A DNA stretch of 64,000 bases, from assembly GCF_004346225.1 (NCBI RefSeq), contig NZ_SMAJ01000006.1, forward strand, positions 171,764 through 235,763, written 5' to 3'. This DNA is from Paralcaligenes ureilyticus. GTDB taxonomy: Bacteria; Pseudomonadota; Gammaproteobacteria; Burkholderiales; Burkholderiaceae_B. Shown piece by piece: positions 17,214-27,272 of this stretch. The position numbers were made by a program, and so were the translations under genes. Below the pieces are notes generated by a model that was not told the origin of the DNA, ran no database searches, and saw only the letters and a list, made by a program, of their open reading frames with translations. Numbering within the stretch: the stretch's first letter is position 1; every line of letters begins with the position of its first letter.

Positions 17214-18947
17214 ATGAACTGGTTTATTAATTTGAAAGTCGGGACCAAGCTAATTAGTGGTTTTTTGTTTGTGGCCGCCATCGCGGCTGTCATTGGCGGT
17301 TTGGGTATTCGTTCAGCAGGTCAAATCAACGACATGACCACTATCATGTACGAGCGCGAGACAGTCGGTTTGCGACACGCAGCCGAGGCTCAACTGAATT
17401 TAATGGCGGCAGGGCGGGCCGTACGCAGCGCGATACTCGCACCAGACGAAAAAGGTCGTGCCGATTCGTTGGCTTCAATGGAGCGGAGTTTTGAAGGAGT
17501 CAAAGCTGCACTCAAGAAGACCGAACCCACATTCGTATCAAAGAGCGGAAAAGCGCTAGTAGCAGAGACTGATCAGTCGACTTCGGCTTACCTGACAATG
17601 CTGAAAAAAGTTGTGGCGCAGCTTCGCACTGAACCGCTGGATCACGCACGCAGTTCCGTTGATCTTTTGCTTGGGCAAGCCCTACCTCTTGCTACTAATG
17701 CCGAGGCGTTGATGTCCAAGCTTATTGCAGAAAAGAACAGCGACGCCAACGCGTATAACGCACAAACCGACGTCATCTACTCGAATGTCCGTGTATTGTT
17801 GATCGGCTTCACTCTCGCTGGCGCGCTACTGGGAATTCTGATCGGGATATTCTTGACACGCAGCCTGACCCGCCAGCTTGGTGGCGAACCGGGCGATGTG
17901 GCGCGCGTGGCAAATGCTATCGCAAAGGGGGATTTGACCAGCTCCATTGAAACTTCGAAGGCACGCAATGGAAGTGTGCTTCAAGCCATGGATTCGATGC
18001 AAGCGTCGTTGCGCCAGGTAGTCGGAACAGTGCGCCTGAGCAGTGATAGTGTAGCAACCGGCTCAAGTCAGATTGCTGCAGGTAATACTGATCTTTCACA
18101 GCGTACCGAAGAGCAGGCCGCCAGTATTACGCAAACGGCTTCCGCCATGGAAGAGCTTGCCAGCACGGTGAAGAACAACGCTGAGGTAGCCGAACAAGCA
18201 GCACAGTTGGCAAAGACTGCCAGCTCATCAGCAAGCAAGGGCGGCGAGGTTGTCAATAATGTGGTCACCACGATGGATGAGATTAATACAGCTTCCAAAA
18301 AGATCGTCGACATTATTGGCGTGATCGATACCATCGCCTTTCAGACAAACATTTTGGCACTCAATGCAGCCGTTGAAGCTGCCAGGGCAGGTGAGCAGGG
18401 ACGCGGCTTTGCAGTTGTGGCTGCCGAAGTCCGTAGCCTCGCCCAGAAAAGCGCTGCTGCAGCCAAAGATATTAAAACCCTTATTGGTGACAGCGTTGAA
18501 AAAATTAATGCAGGCAGCAAGATGGCCGATGCCGCGGGTAATGCCATGCAAGACATCGTGGCGGAAGTACAGCGGGTCACCGATCTCATTAGCGAAATCA
18601 GCTCTGCCACCGCCGAACAAACAAGCGGCTTGAGTCAGATAAATGAGGCGGTGGCGCAACTGAGCGAAGTCACTCAGCAAAATGCAGCCTTAGTCGAAGA
18701 ATCTGCAGCGGCTGCTGGCAGCTTGAGCGAGCAGGCGCATAACTTGGTGGCCGCTGTAGGAGCATTTAAATTGGGCGATAGCGCTGCACAATCGGCGCCC
18801 ATTCTGGTCGACGCACAGCCTGTGACTCCGCCTGCTGCGCCAAGTCGAGTAGCCGTCAAGGCAAGAGCATTAAACTCAATGACACACCAATTGCCCCTGC
18901 AGCGGCTGGATCGAACAACAGCCAATACAGAGTGGCAATCCTTTTAG
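17214..18947 (+). CDS. methyl-accepting chemotaxis protein, Tar/Tsr-like
   Basis: A 577-aa chemoreceptor. Membrane segment 1 is at about 12-32, followed by a periplasmic four-helix sensor of about 155 residues, membrane segment 2 at about 192-213, a HAMP domain, and a long signalling coiled coil with the conserved hairpin NILALNAAVEAARAGEQGR near residue 385. The last residues, EWQSF, match the xWxxF docking tail for CheR/CheB, as in E. coli Tar (NWETF), after a flexible linker. The ligand is unknown. SD AGGA lies before the ATG. The adjacent cheW is broken, so the receptor would need a CheW from elsewhere. Codon use is visibly less GC-rich than in neighbouring genes. Confidence 0.93.
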   Translation: MNWFINLKVGTKLISGFLFVAAIAAVIGGLGIRSAGQINDMTTIMYERETVGLRHAAEAQLNLMAAGRAVRSAILAPDEKGRADSLASMERSFEGVKAALKKTEPTFVSKSGKALVAETDQSTSAYLTMLKKVVAQLRTEPLDHARSSVDLLLGQALPLATNAEALMSKLIAEKNSDANAYNAQTDVIYSNVRVLLIGFTLAGALLGILIGIFLTRSLTRQLGGEPGDVARVANAIAKGDLTSSIETSKARNGSVLQAMDSMQASLRQVVGTVRLSSDSVATGSSQIAAGNTDLSQRTEEQAASITQTASAMEELASTVKNNAEVAEQAAQLAKTASSSASKGGEVVNNVVTTMDEINTASKKIVDIIGVIDTIAFQTNILALNAAVEAARAGEQGRGFAVVAAEVRSLAQKSAAAAKDIKTLIGDSVEKINAGSKMADAAGNAMQDIVAEVQRVTDLISEISSATAEQTSGLSQINEAVAQLSEVTQQNAALVEESAAAAGSLSEQAHNLVAAVGAFKLGDSAAQSAPILVDAQPVTPPAAPSRVAVKARALNSMTHQLPLQRLDRTTANTEWQSF

Positions 18948-18957
18948 AGAAAGGCGA

Positions 18958-18985
18958 GCCTCATCCGGAGCCTCGTGGATGAGGC
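18958..18985. terminator. hairpin between chemoreceptor and convergent reductase
   Basis: Perfect 9-bp arms GCCTCATCC/GGATGAGGC around a 10-nt loop, 10 bp after the chemoreceptor stop. There is no T-run on either side, so it is at best a weak or bidirectional terminator. Confidence 0.45.
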
Positions 18986-19064
18986 ATATTATGCGCGGTA
19001 AACAGCATGGATATGCCAATGGAGAAGAAACTTTAAACAGCTGGCAAGGGAGCATCCAGCTGGT

Positions 19065-20162
19065 TCAGCCTTTCAGCTTGCTCCCGGGCCACAGTTTAGG
19101 TTCTGCACGCGCATATTGCGGGGGATATGACAACTCTTCACCCAGCACCCTGGCCGCTTCATAGGGCCAATGAGGATTATCAATAAATGCCCGGGCCAGC
19201 GTCACCGCGTCGACGGCTCCGGAAGCAATAATATCGTCAGCCTGTTGCGCAGTAACGATCATCCCCACGGCACGCACACAAATACCCACCGACTTCTTGA
19301 TTTCACTGGCAAAAGGCACCTGATAACCGGGGCCCACCGGAATCTTGGCAGGCGCAACACCTCCGCTCGTAACGTCAACATAGTCACAACCGCGCGTTGC
19401 CAGCTCCCGGGCGAACACGATCGCTTCCTGAACGGTGATTCCACCGTCAACCCAATCCGATCCTGTAATGCGCGCCCCGACGACAATACGTTCGGGCACC
19501 ACCGCACGCACCGCCTCAAAAACATCTAGCGGAAAACGCATGCGATTCTCGAGCTCCCCACCATACTGGTCGGCACGCCGATTGGCCAACGGCGAGAGAA
19601 ACTGGTGCAAAAGGTAGCCGTGCCCGGCGTGGACCTCGATCACGTCAAAACCCACCTTGACAGCTCTGACCGCGGCGTCGACAAAAGCCTGTTTAATGCG
19701 GTCCAGATCGGCCTGAGTGCAAGCAACGACACTGCCGTCGCCAGAGGCCGAAGGTGCAAAGGTGGGCCAGGGATCCCGGTTGGCTGCCAGCTTGGCCCCA
19801 CCGTCCCACGGCACTTCGCAGGACCCTTTCCGTCCAGAATGAGCTAACTGGATTCCAAGCTTGGCGGAGCCCGCTGTTCGGCAAAAGGCAATGGTTTGGG
19901 CAAGAGCAGACTCATTGGCATCGGAATAAAGGCCCAAACATGCATGCGTAATGCGCCCCGCCCGCTCCACCGCGGTCGCTTCAACCATTACAAGACCGGC
20001 GCCCGAGCCTGCCAGGGCACCCAGATGCATTCGATGCCAATCAGCGGCACAGCCATCGTTGGCAGAGTATTGGCACATAGGAGAAACCACAATTCGATTG
20101 CTAAAGGTTTGCGCCCCGACGGTAAGAGATGAAAAAAGATGGCTGTTCATTAAATTATTCAT
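19065..20162 (-). CDS. NADH:flavin oxidoreductase, old yellow enzyme family (YqjM/XenA-like)
   Basis: A 365-aa cytosolic FMN TIM barrel reducing activated alkenes or xenobiotics with NAD(P)H. It has the class-defining SPMCQYSA (Cys near residue 30), the substrate-binding HAGHGYLLHQFLSP, RRADQYGG, and the phosphate-binding end AVTLARAFIDNPHWP. This pattern places it with YqjM/XenA rather than yeast OYE. ATG 20162 has AAGGA only one base away and ATG 20150 has it 13 bases away, so the exact start is uncertain by four codons. Confidence 0.92.
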   Translation of the reverse strand: MNNLMNSHLFSSLTVGAQTFSNRIVVSPMCQYSANDGCAADWHRMHLGALAGSGAGLVMVEATAVERAGRITHACLGLYSDANESALAQTIAFCRTAGSAKLGIQLAHSGRKGSCEVPWDGGAKLAANRDPWPTFAPSASGDGSVVACTQADLDRIKQAFVDAAVRAVKVGFDVIEVHAGHGYLLHQFLSPLANRRADQYGGELENRMRFPLDVFEAVRAVVPERIVVGARITGSDWVDGGITVQEAIVFARELATRGCDYVDVTSGGVAPAKIPVGPGYQVPFASEIKKSVGICVRAVGMIVTAQQADDIIASGAVDAVTLARAFIDNPHWPYEAARVLGEELSYPPQYARAEPKLWPGSKLKG

Positions 20163-20520
20163 GTCCTTCGAAAGGGTGGGTTAACGAGCCGAAAAATGAT
20201 AGCACTCGAAAGGCGGTGGGCGAGGTTCGTCAACACCGCTGCAGGTGCGGCACCGGCAGGGCCTGAATATCCAGCAAGGTTGTTGACATGGCGGTATGCT
20301 ACTTTTTTACGCGTGCCTACCCGGACACCCTTCGCATCACGGCATCCAAGCATAGCTTACCTGGCGTATCCGGAGCGGCACGCAGGACAAGATTGAGGCT
20401 TTGCCGCCGCAAGTTCCGTCGTACTGGAACGGTACGTCGGGGTGTTGGCGGTAGCGTCATTCGGCTTTATGCGGCAAACGCGTTTTCGGTCCCGCCAACT
20501 TGCTATTACAGAGATACGCC
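20163..20520. other. intergenic region between reductase and PNPOx-like gene
   Basis: 358 bp between two divergent genes. TTGACA at 20283-20288 is a possible -35 for the rightward gene, but no good -10 stands at 16-18 bp. No repeat element or small gene was recognised. Confidence 0.3.
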
Positions 20521-21018
20521 ATGACCCGCGAATCCAGACTGACCCACGAACTGCGAAAATTGCTGACCATGCAGCGAACAGCCGCACTGGGAACCATCGG
20601 CGAAGACGGAACGCCTTTCGTCTCTCGGGTACCGTTTGCGGCAGAGCCATCGTCAGGACGCCTGGTCATTCACGTCAGCGCCATGGCCGCACACACCGGC
20701 AACCTGCAGGCCAGGCCCGATGCATCGCTTCTTGTGGCGCAGCCCGAGGTGCCCGGCGAGCCGGTGCACGCATTGCCGCGCGTCACCCTGCAAGGGCGGG
20801 CCACCACGCCGGAAGTCGGTAGTGAAGAATGGCAGGCGTGCAAATCAGCCTACCTGAAGCGCTTTCCCGATGCGGAATCGATGACGAAACTGAAAGACTT
20901 CCGTTTCGTTGCCATTACCGCCACACGCGGGCGCCACGTTGACGGATTCGGCAGGGCACGCAACGTCGACGATGAGGAAATCGTATCCATACTAAGCGCC
21001 CCGGAGGTCACCGCGTAA
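20521..21018 (+). CDS. pyridoxamine 5'-phosphate oxidase-fold (HugZ-like) protein
   Basis: A 165-aa split-barrel flavin- or heme-binding protein. It shows the family start (LRKLLTMQRTAALGTIGEDGTPFVSRVPFA), then LHVSAMAAHTGNL-like and VTLQGRA strands, and ends GRHVDGFGRARNV. Relatives include HugZ heme-degrading proteins and uncharacterised flavoproteins. The DUF2470 domain of full HugZ is absent, so a heme role is uncertain. Start ATG 20521 is preceded only by AGAG; an upstream in-frame start at 20500 would add seven residues. Confidence 0.8.
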   Translation: MTRESRLTHELRKLLTMQRTAALGTIGEDGTPFVSRVPFAAEPSSGRLVIHVSAMAAHTGNLQARPDASLLVAQPEVPGEPVHALPRVTLQGRATTPEVGSEEWQACKSAYLKRFPDAESMTKLKDFRFVAITATRGRHVDGFGRARNVDDEEIVSILSAPEVTA

Positions 21019-21216
21019 TGCCGAAGACGCTACACATCTTGATGCCGGTTGCATTGAACTGCCACACCGGCGGGGGCCAACTGCATCGAACTCGCACGAG
21101 CTGAGCATAGCGACTTGCGCAGCCCTCGGCTTGGCCGGCGTGTCGGGCTTAACTGCGGTGACCAGCCAGACTATAAACCTGTGTGGGCTTGCTAGCGCTT
21201 CCCAATAAACGACTGG

Positions 21217-21702
21217 CTAGAACGGAATATCGTCATCCATATCGGCCAGATTGGCCGGAGCCGACTGTGGTGCGGCAGGGCGGGCGCTTTGTGCGGGACG
21301 CGGGGCGCGCTGTTGCTGTTGCTGCGGATCAGCACTGCTATAGCTGCCCCCCGAGCCTTCACCCTCACGGCCACCCAGCATTTGCATCTGGTCGGCCACG
21401 ATATCGGTGCTATAGCGATCGGCGCCCGTGTCCTTGTCTTGCCACTTGCGGGTTTTAAGACGGCCCTCTACATACACCGAACGGCCTTTTTTCAGGTATT
21501 CGCCGGCGATTTCAGCCAGGCGGTTGTAAAACACCACGCGATGCCACTCGGTTTCTTCGCGCTTTTCGCCACTGGCCTTATCTTTCCATTGCGATGTGGT
21601 GGCAATGGAAACATTGCAAATGGCCGCGCCGTCGGGGCTGTAACGAACTTCGGGGTCGCGCCCCAGGTTGCCTACGAGAATGACTTTATTGACTGATGCC
21701 AT
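21217..21702 (-). CDS. ssb: single-stranded DNA-binding protein
   Basis: A 161-aa SSB. The OB fold spans residues 1-110 ([63 protein letters not shown]). A Gln/Pro/Ala-rich linker follows, then the acidic tip MDDDIPF that recruits replication and repair partners. It forms tetramers on single-stranded DNA. It lies near MFS and uvrA genes, a common arrangement in this family. Confidence 0.97.
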   Translation of the reverse strand: MASVNKVILVGNLGRDPEVRYSPDGAAICNVSIATTSQWKDKASGEKREETEWHRVVFYNRLAEIAGEYLKKGRSVYVEGRLKTRKWQDKDTGADRYSTDIVADQMQMLGGREGEGSGGSYSSADPQQQQQRAPRPAQSARPAAPQSAPANLADMDDDIPF

Positions 21703-21844
21703 GGCGAGATCTCTACCGTAAAATTTTATATTGGGCCTATTATCGACGATTTGCAGCCCGCCGGGTAGAGGCCCTGGTATTAGTGCGCGGATGGATTAGT
21801 CCAAGTGGGGACGGGAGTTGTCGTGGCGAATTTCAACAACGGTA

Positions 21845-22001
21845 GCGCCGTGGGCGGTTAAGGTAGGGCGGGCGACTCGGGCACGCCGCAGGAATAAGCG
21901 AGTTCGCGCGCCGCCCCGAAGCCGCTTATTCCTGCGGGAAGTTCTGGCAAAGCCAGAACCGTGCACGTCGGAGCTCGACCTACCTTAACCGCCCACGGCG
22001 C
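21845..22001. repeat. 157-bp branched palindromic element
   Basis: Perfect 22-bp outer arms at 21845-21866 and 21980-22001 (left arm begins GCGCCGTGGGCGG) enclose a perfect 15-bp inverted repeat at 21886-21900/21923-21937 and a perfect 8-bp hairpin at 21941-21959. The first 45 bp recur at 63867-63911 with three mismatches. It has no coding frame and is followed 41 bp later by a REP-like copy. It fits a folded RNA, a cruciform or a small non-autonomous mobile element. The remaining parts of the 376-bp gap show nothing recognised. Confidence 0.8.
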
Positions 22002-22042
22002 GGGGTTAGAAGGTTCTATCCTAGATAGATGAGATGCGAAAA

Positions 22043-22083
22043 ATGCCACCCACAAGGGGTGGCGCTACAGGGCTGCCGCTACA
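22043..22083 (-). repeat. REP-like hairpin with half copy
   Basis: An exact duplicate of 8288-8328: one inverted hairpin copy (stem CCACCC/GGGTGG) plus a half copy. Its TGTAGC head supplies the TAG stop of the MFS gene beginning at 23290. Confidence 0.9.
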
Positions 22084-23290
22084 GGGCAGGCGACTTGAAG
22101 CCACGCGCGGTCAGGAACCAGGCGAAACTCAAGGCCGCGGCGACCAGGAACACCTTGGACTCGTCGCCATAGGAAACCAGCACACCCCCCACGACCGCGC
22201 CCGAAAACACCCCCAAGGCCTGCGCCGTGTTGTAGAAACCCAGAGCCAGGCCCTTGAACTCAGGCGGCGCCACCCGCGACACCAACGACGGCTGCAAAGC
22301 CTCCAGAATATTGAACGCCACAAAAAACCCGACAAACGTCGCCACCAAGGCAAGAAACGCATGGCTCGCCAAAGGCATCAGGGCCAGCACCACCACCAAG
22401 CCGGCCACCGCCGCCTCCAGCGCCACCTTGTGAGCATGATGCGTTTCAGCATAGAACACCGCCGGCACCATCAACACAAAAGAAAGCAGGATAACCGGCA
22501 GATAAACTTCCCATAAATGCGCCGAATCGTAACCGCCCAACTTGCCCAGCAAGCCCGGGGCCACAATAAAAATCGACATCAGCACAAAATGCAGGCAAAA
22601 AACGCCGAAATTCAGACGCAGCAAATCGGCATGATGCAACACGTCGCGCGGCCTGGCCTGCACAATAGGCAGATCGGCCAAAGGCACGACCGGCACCACG
22701 AAACTGGCAATCAACAAACACACAAAACCCAACAGACTAATCGCCCAGAACAGGCCCGAGAGGCCGAACTGCCCCACCAGCAAAGGCGAAAGCACCAGCG
22801 AAACGGCAAACGAAACCCCGATCGAACCGCCCACCATCGCCATGGCGCGCGTGCGAACCTCCGGGCGGGTGGCGTCGGCCACCCATGCCGTGATGGCCGC
22901 CGACACGGCACCCAGGCCTTGAATGACGCGCCCCGCAATAATCCAGTTGATATTGCTTGCCAGCGCGCACATAACGCCCCCGGCAATGAACAGCAGCAGG
23001 CCAAACACAATCACCGGGCGGCGCCCGTAACGATCCGAGGCCATGCCCAGCGGAATCTGTAAAAAAGCCTGCGTCAACCCATACGCCCCCAGCGCCAGCC
23101 CAACCTTGGCCGCATCGTTGCCACCAGGGATGGTCTGCGCGGCCACGGCAAACACGGGGGTCAGCAGAAACAGGCCCAGCATGCGGCAGGCAAACAACAG
23201 GGCCAGCATAATGCTGGCGCGGCGCTCGACCGGGGTCAGCTTTAGTGCAACACGTTCTGGCTTGCCGGGGCGAGCGCTATGGTGGGTCAT
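22079..23290 (-). CDS. MFS transporter, drug-efflux type
   Basis: A 403-aa inner-membrane protein with twelve hydrophobic segments. Motif A is [16 protein letters not shown] after helix 2, and motif C-like [20 protein letters not shown] is in helix 5, a pattern of proton-driven drug exporters. The substrate is unknown. ATG 23290 (MTHHSARP) is the likely start; the frame extends 16 codons upstream without support. The stop codon lies within a REP-like repeat. It is divergent from uvrA with a 127-bp gap. Confidence 0.87.
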   Translation of the reverse strand: MTHHSARPGKPERVALKLTPVERRASIMLALLFACRMLGLFLLTPVFAVAAQTIPGGNDAAKVGLALGAYGLTQAFLQIPLGMASDRYGRRPVIVFGLLLFIAGGVMCALASNINWIIAGRVIQGLGAVSAAITAWVADATRPEVRTRAMAMVGGSIGVSFAVSLVLSPLLVGQFGLSGLFWAISLLGFVCLLIASFVVPVVPLADLPIVQARPRDVLHHADLLRLNFGVFCLHFVLMSIFIVAPGLLGKLGGYDSAHLWEVYLPVILLSFVLMVPAVFYAETHHAHKVALEAAVAGLVVVLALMPLASHAFLALVATFVGFFVAFNILEALQPSLVSRVAPPEFKGLALGFYNTAQALGVFSGAVVGGVLVSYGDESKVFLVAAALSFAWFLTARGFKSPAL

Positions 23291-23417
23291 GAAATACTCT
23301 TTTGTGGAAAACCGCCGGTGCACTGTCAAACACATCAACAGTTATACGCTCAGCGCAAAGATTGGGGCTGCGCGCTATAGTAGCAAGTTAGCCTTTGAAA
23401 TAGCTGAAAGTAACTTG

Positions 23418-26285
23418 ATGGACGCGATTCGCATCCGGGGCGCCCGTACGCACAACCTGAAAAACATCTCCGTCGACCTGCCGCGACACAAATTGGTCGT
23501 AGTGACGGGGCTGTCGGGGTCGGGCAAATCCTCGTTGGCCTTCGACACGCTTTATGCCGAAGGCCAGCGCCGCTACGTTGAAAGCCTGTCGGCCTACGCG
23601 CGGCAATTCCTGCAACTGATGGACAAGCCCGATGTGGACCTGATCGAAGGCCTGTCACCCGCCATTGCCATCGAACAAAAATCGGCGGGCCACAACCCAC
23701 GCTCGACGGTCGGCACGATTACCGAAATCCACGACTATCTGCGACTGCTGTACGCACGCGTGGGCACCCCCTACTGCCCCGACCACGGCCTGCCCCTGCA
23801 GGCCCAGAGCGTCAGCCAGATGGTCGACAAGGTCATGACCTGGGCGGCCGACACGCGCCTGGCCATCCTGGCGCCGCTGGCGCGTTCGCGCAAAGGCAGC
23901 TTCGAAGACGAATGCAGCAGCCTGCAGGCGCAGGGCTTCGTCCGGTTGCGGGTCAATGGCGAAATGGTCGAAATCGATCAGCTCACGCCCCTCAAAAAAA
24001 CCGAAAAACACGACTTCGATGTGGTCATAGACCGTCTGCGCATTCGGCCCGAAAGCCAGCAGCGGCTGGCCGAAAGCTTTGAAACCGCAGTCAACCTGGC
24101 CGAAGGCCGGGTCATCGCCCTGAATATGGACACGGGCGACGAACACCCATTTTCCAGTCGCTACGCCTGCCCGGTGTGCCACCACAGCCTGGCCGAACTG
24201 GAGCCGCGCCTGTTCAGCTTTAACAATCCCGTGGGCGCCTGCCCCACATGCGATGGCTTGGGGCATGTGGACTTCTTCGACCCCAAACGCGTGGTGGCGT
24301 TTCCAGAGCTCAGCCTGGCCAGCGGCGCAGTGCACGGCTGGGACCGCCGCAACGCCTTCACACATACGCTTTTGACCAGCCTGGCCGCGCACTATGAGTT
24401 CGACGTCGACACTCCCTTCGAGGCACTGGGCGAAGAACTGCAGCAAAAAGTACTCTATGGATCGGGCGACGAGGAAATTCCATTTCTATACCTGAACGAG
24501 AAAGGCCGATCGACCGTCAAGAAACACGTTTTTGAAGGAATTATCCCCAATCTGGAGCGGCGCTGGCGCGAAACCGATTCAAACGCCGTGCGCGAGGAAC
24601 TGGGAAAAATGCGCCACACCAAAGCCTGCCCTGCCTGCGGCGGTTCGCGGCTGCGCGCCGAAGCACGTCATGTATTGATCGGCACGGAAGCAGGCACCGG
24701 TGAACGCCGCGGGCTCGCCATATTCGAGGTCGAGGCAAAGCCCTTGTCCGCCTGCCTGGCCTGGTTCCAGGCGCTGGAACTGTCAGGCGCGAAAAAAGAC
24801 GTCGCTGACCGGATCGTGCGCGAAATCGAAGCCCGCCTGGAGTTCCTGAATAACGTGGGGCTCAACTACCTGTCGCTGGACCGCAGCGCCGACACAATTT
24901 CGGGCGGTGAAGCGCAACGCATCCGTTTGGCCAGCCAGATCGGCTCCGGGCTGACTGGCGTCATGTATGTGCTCGACGAACCCTCCATCGGCCTGCATCA
25001 GCGCGATAACGGCCGCCTGATCGAAACCCTGCAGCATCTGCGCGACCTGGGCAACAGCGTGATCGTGGTCGAACATGACGAAGACATGATACGGTCGGCC
25101 GATTACGTTATCGATATGGGTCCCGGAGCCGGCGAGCATGGCGGCCAGGTCGTCGCTCATGGCACGCCTCAATCCCTCCCCCAGAACCCCAACTCCCTGA
25201 CCGGTCAATACCTGAGCGGCGCCAAGCGCATCGACGTGCCGTTGCGGCGTCCCATCACCGATGAGCTGGACTGGCTATACCTGAAAGGTTGCACCGGCAA
25301 TAACCTGAAATCGGTCGACCTGGCGCTGCCCGCGGGACGCCTGATGTGCGTCACGGGCGTGTCCGGTTCGGGTAAATCCACCCTGATCAACGACACGCTC
25401 GCAACGGCGGTGGCCCAGCAGCTGCACCGCGCCCAGACCGAGCCGGCGCCCTATCTTTCGCTGGAAGGCCTGTCGCACTTCGATAAAATCATCAATGTCG
25501 ACCAAAGCCCCATCGGGCGCACGCCGCGCAGCAATCCGGCGACCTACACCGGCATGTTCACCCCCATACGCGAGCTGTTTGCAAGCGTGCCCGAAGCGCG
25601 CGTGCGCGGCTACGATCCGGGCCGCTTTTCGTTCAATGTCAAAGGGGGGCGCTGCGAAGCCTGCCAGGGCGACGGCGTCGTCAAGGTGGAAATGCACTTC
25701 CTGCCCGATATGTACGTGCCGTGCGACGTATGCGACGGCAAGCGGTACAACCGCGAAACGCTGGAGATCCGCTATCGCGGCCGCACCATCAGCGAAGTGC
25801 TGGATCTGACCGTCGAGCAGGCATTGCCGTATTTCGAAGCGGTGCCCAGCGTTGCCCGCAAACTGAATACGCTGATGGACGTGGGTTTATCGTATGTACG
25901 CCTGGGGCAAAGCGCCACCACCTTGTCGGGCGGCGAGGCCCAACGCGTAAAACTGTCGCTGGAACTCTCCAAACGGAGCACCGGGCGCACGCTCTACATC
26001 CTGGACGAACCTACGACAGGCCTGCATTTTCAGGATATTTCGCTACTGCTGGGCGTATTGCGCCAACTGGTCGATGCCGGCAACACGGTGGTGATCATCG
26101 AACATAATCTGGATGTCATCAAAACCGCCGATTGGGTGATCGACATGGGCCCGGAGGGTGGCGACGGCGGCGGCCGCATCGTAGCGCAAGGCACGCCGGA
26201 AGACATCGCCGCTCACCCGGAAAGCTATACCGGGCGCTATCTAAAACCTTTATTGCGTGCCGCGCACAAGCCGCATAAGCAATAG
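23418..26285 (+). CDS. uvrA: excinuclease ABC subunit A
   Basis: A 955-aa damage-recognition ATPase of nucleotide excision repair, working with UvrB. It has two ABC modules with Walker [16 protein letters not shown] and [15 protein letters not shown], two signature blocks ([33 protein letters not shown]), two Walker B ([26 protein letters not shown]) and zinc-finger cysteines CPVC, CPTC, CPAC and CEAC/CDVC. Start ATG 23418 gives the normal [16 protein letters not shown] end. An upstream extension of the frame is not supported. Confidence 0.98.
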   Translation: MDAIRIRGARTHNLKNISVDLPRHKLVVVTGLSGSGKSSLAFDTLYAEGQRRYVESLSAYARQFLQLMDKPDVDLIEGLSPAIAIEQKSAGHNPRSTVGTITEIHDYLRLLYARVGTPYCPDHGLPLQAQSVSQMVDKVMTWAADTRLAILAPLARSRKGSFEDECSSLQAQGFVRLRVNGEMVEIDQLTPLKKTEKHDFDVVIDRLRIRPESQQRLAESFETAVNLAEGRVIALNMDTGDEHPFSSRYACPVCHHSLAELEPRLFSFNNPVGACPTCDGLGHVDFFDPKRVVAFPELSLASGAVHGWDRRNAFTHTLLTSLAAHYEFDVDTPFEALGEELQQKVLYGSGDEEIPFLYLNEKGRSTVKKHVFEGIIPNLERRWRETDSNAVREELGKMRHTKACPACGGSRLRAEARHVLIGTEAGTGERRGLAIFEVEAKPLSACLAWFQALELSGAKKDVADRIVREIEARLEFLNNVGLNYLSLDRSADTISGGEAQRIRLASQIGSGLTGVMYVLDEPSIGLHQRDNGRLIETLQHLRDLGNSVIVVEHDEDMIRSADYVIDMGPGAGEHGGQVVAHGTPQSLPQNPNSLTGQYLSGAKRIDVPLRRPITDELDWLYLKGCTGNNLKSVDLALPAGRLMCVTGVSGSGKSTLINDTLATAVAQQLHRAQTEPAPYLSLEGLSHFDKIINVDQSPIGRTPRSNPATYTGMFTPIRELFASVPEARVRGYDPGRFSFNVKGGRCEACQGDGVVKVEMHFLPDMYVPCDVCDGKRYNRETLEIRYRGRTISEVLDLTVEQALPYFEAVPSVARKLNTLMDVGLSYVRLGQSATTLSGGEAQRVKLSLELSKRSTGRTLYILDEPTTGLHFQDISLLLGVLRQLVDAGNTVVIIEHNLDVIKTADWVIDMGPEGGDGGGRIVAQGTPEDIAAHPESYTGRYLKPLLRAAHKPHKQ

Positions 26286-26294
26286 GCGCGGCAC

Positions 26295-27065
26295 CTACCA
26301 GGACATGGTGTCGTCGCCCAACGCGCGACCCATGGCGATGGCCGCTTTTTGCAACACGGGCACCGAACCCAACAAGAACTCCATGGAAACCCGCGCCGTC
26401 GGGCCGTGGCAGGCCACTGCCGCAATGACATTCTGCTGAGCGTCCAGCACCGGCACCGCGACCGCCACCATACCCAGAACGAACTCTTCGCGATCCACGC
26501 CCAAGCCGCGCTGGCGAATATTGGCCAGCTCGCTCTCGAGCTGCTGCCGATCGATCAGCGTTCGAGGGGTGAACCGCTCCAGGCTGATGCGATCCAGAAT
26601 CTGCCGGCGATGGTCGGCGTCCATGGAGGCGAGCATCAGCTTGCCGCTGGCCGTGCAATGCAGAGGAACATGCGTACCCACCTCCAGTTGCAGACGCAGC
26701 AGATGATGGGTTTCCACACGATCAAGATAGCGGATCTGGTCGCCTTCAAGCGTGGTGAGGTTGCAGGTCTCGCCCAACACCTGCACCAGTTGCCCCAATA
26801 TGGCCCGCGAGGTTCGGGAAAAATGCGGTGAACGTAACGTCGCCAGTGCCAAAAGCGTGGCGCGCGGCCCCAGCACATAACCCTTTTCATTGGGCGTATC
26901 GACCACCAGGCCGGCCTCGACCAGAGACTGCAATATCCGCATCAACGTGGTTTTGGGCAAATCCAGACGTTGCGCCAGTTGCGCCAGCGTCTGGGGGTGT
27001 TGTGTACGCGCCAACTGCTCCAGCAAAGCAGGGACGCGCAGATAACGGGAAGACACATTGGACAC
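26295..27065 (-). CDS. IclR family transcriptional regulator
   Basis: A 256-aa regulator. The winged helix-turn-helix lies at residues 8-60 (RVPALLEQLARTQHPQTLAQ, LPKTTLMRILQSLVEAGLV), and the IclR ligand domain follows (CTASGKLMLASMD; GLGVDREEFVLGMVAVAVPV). It is divergent from the GMC oxidoreductase and transporter genes, the usual layout for a local regulator of a catabolic operon responding to its substrate. The 207-bp region between them should hold its operator. It is convergent with uvrA, 9 bp away. Confidence 0.92.
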   Translation of the reverse strand: MSNVSSRYLRVPALLEQLARTQHPQTLAQLAQRLDLPKTTLMRILQSLVEAGLVVDTPNEKGYVLGPRATLLALATLRSPHFSRTSRAILGQLVQVLGETCNLTTLEGDQIRYLDRVETHHLLRLQLEVGTHVPLHCTASGKLMLASMDADHRRQILDRISLERFTPRTLIDRQQLESELANIRQRGLGVDREEFVLGMVAVAVPVLDAQQNVIAAVACHGPTARVSMEFLLGSVPVLQKAAIAMGRALGDDTMSW

Positions 27066-27272
27066 GGCGCTAACCCTTCGGGCACAACATCCCGCCGACT
27101 ATCGGTTCATTACTGAAACGCCAATGGAACTTATTGTTCCACTGGTGGATTATCGTTCGATTCTATCTTGTCGACACGCCATAAATCAATAATTATTGAA
27201 ATAAGGCATCTCAATAATAAATATCGCCACGTCCGGTCTCCGACCGGTCACGCGATGGCACCCGAGGCAACC

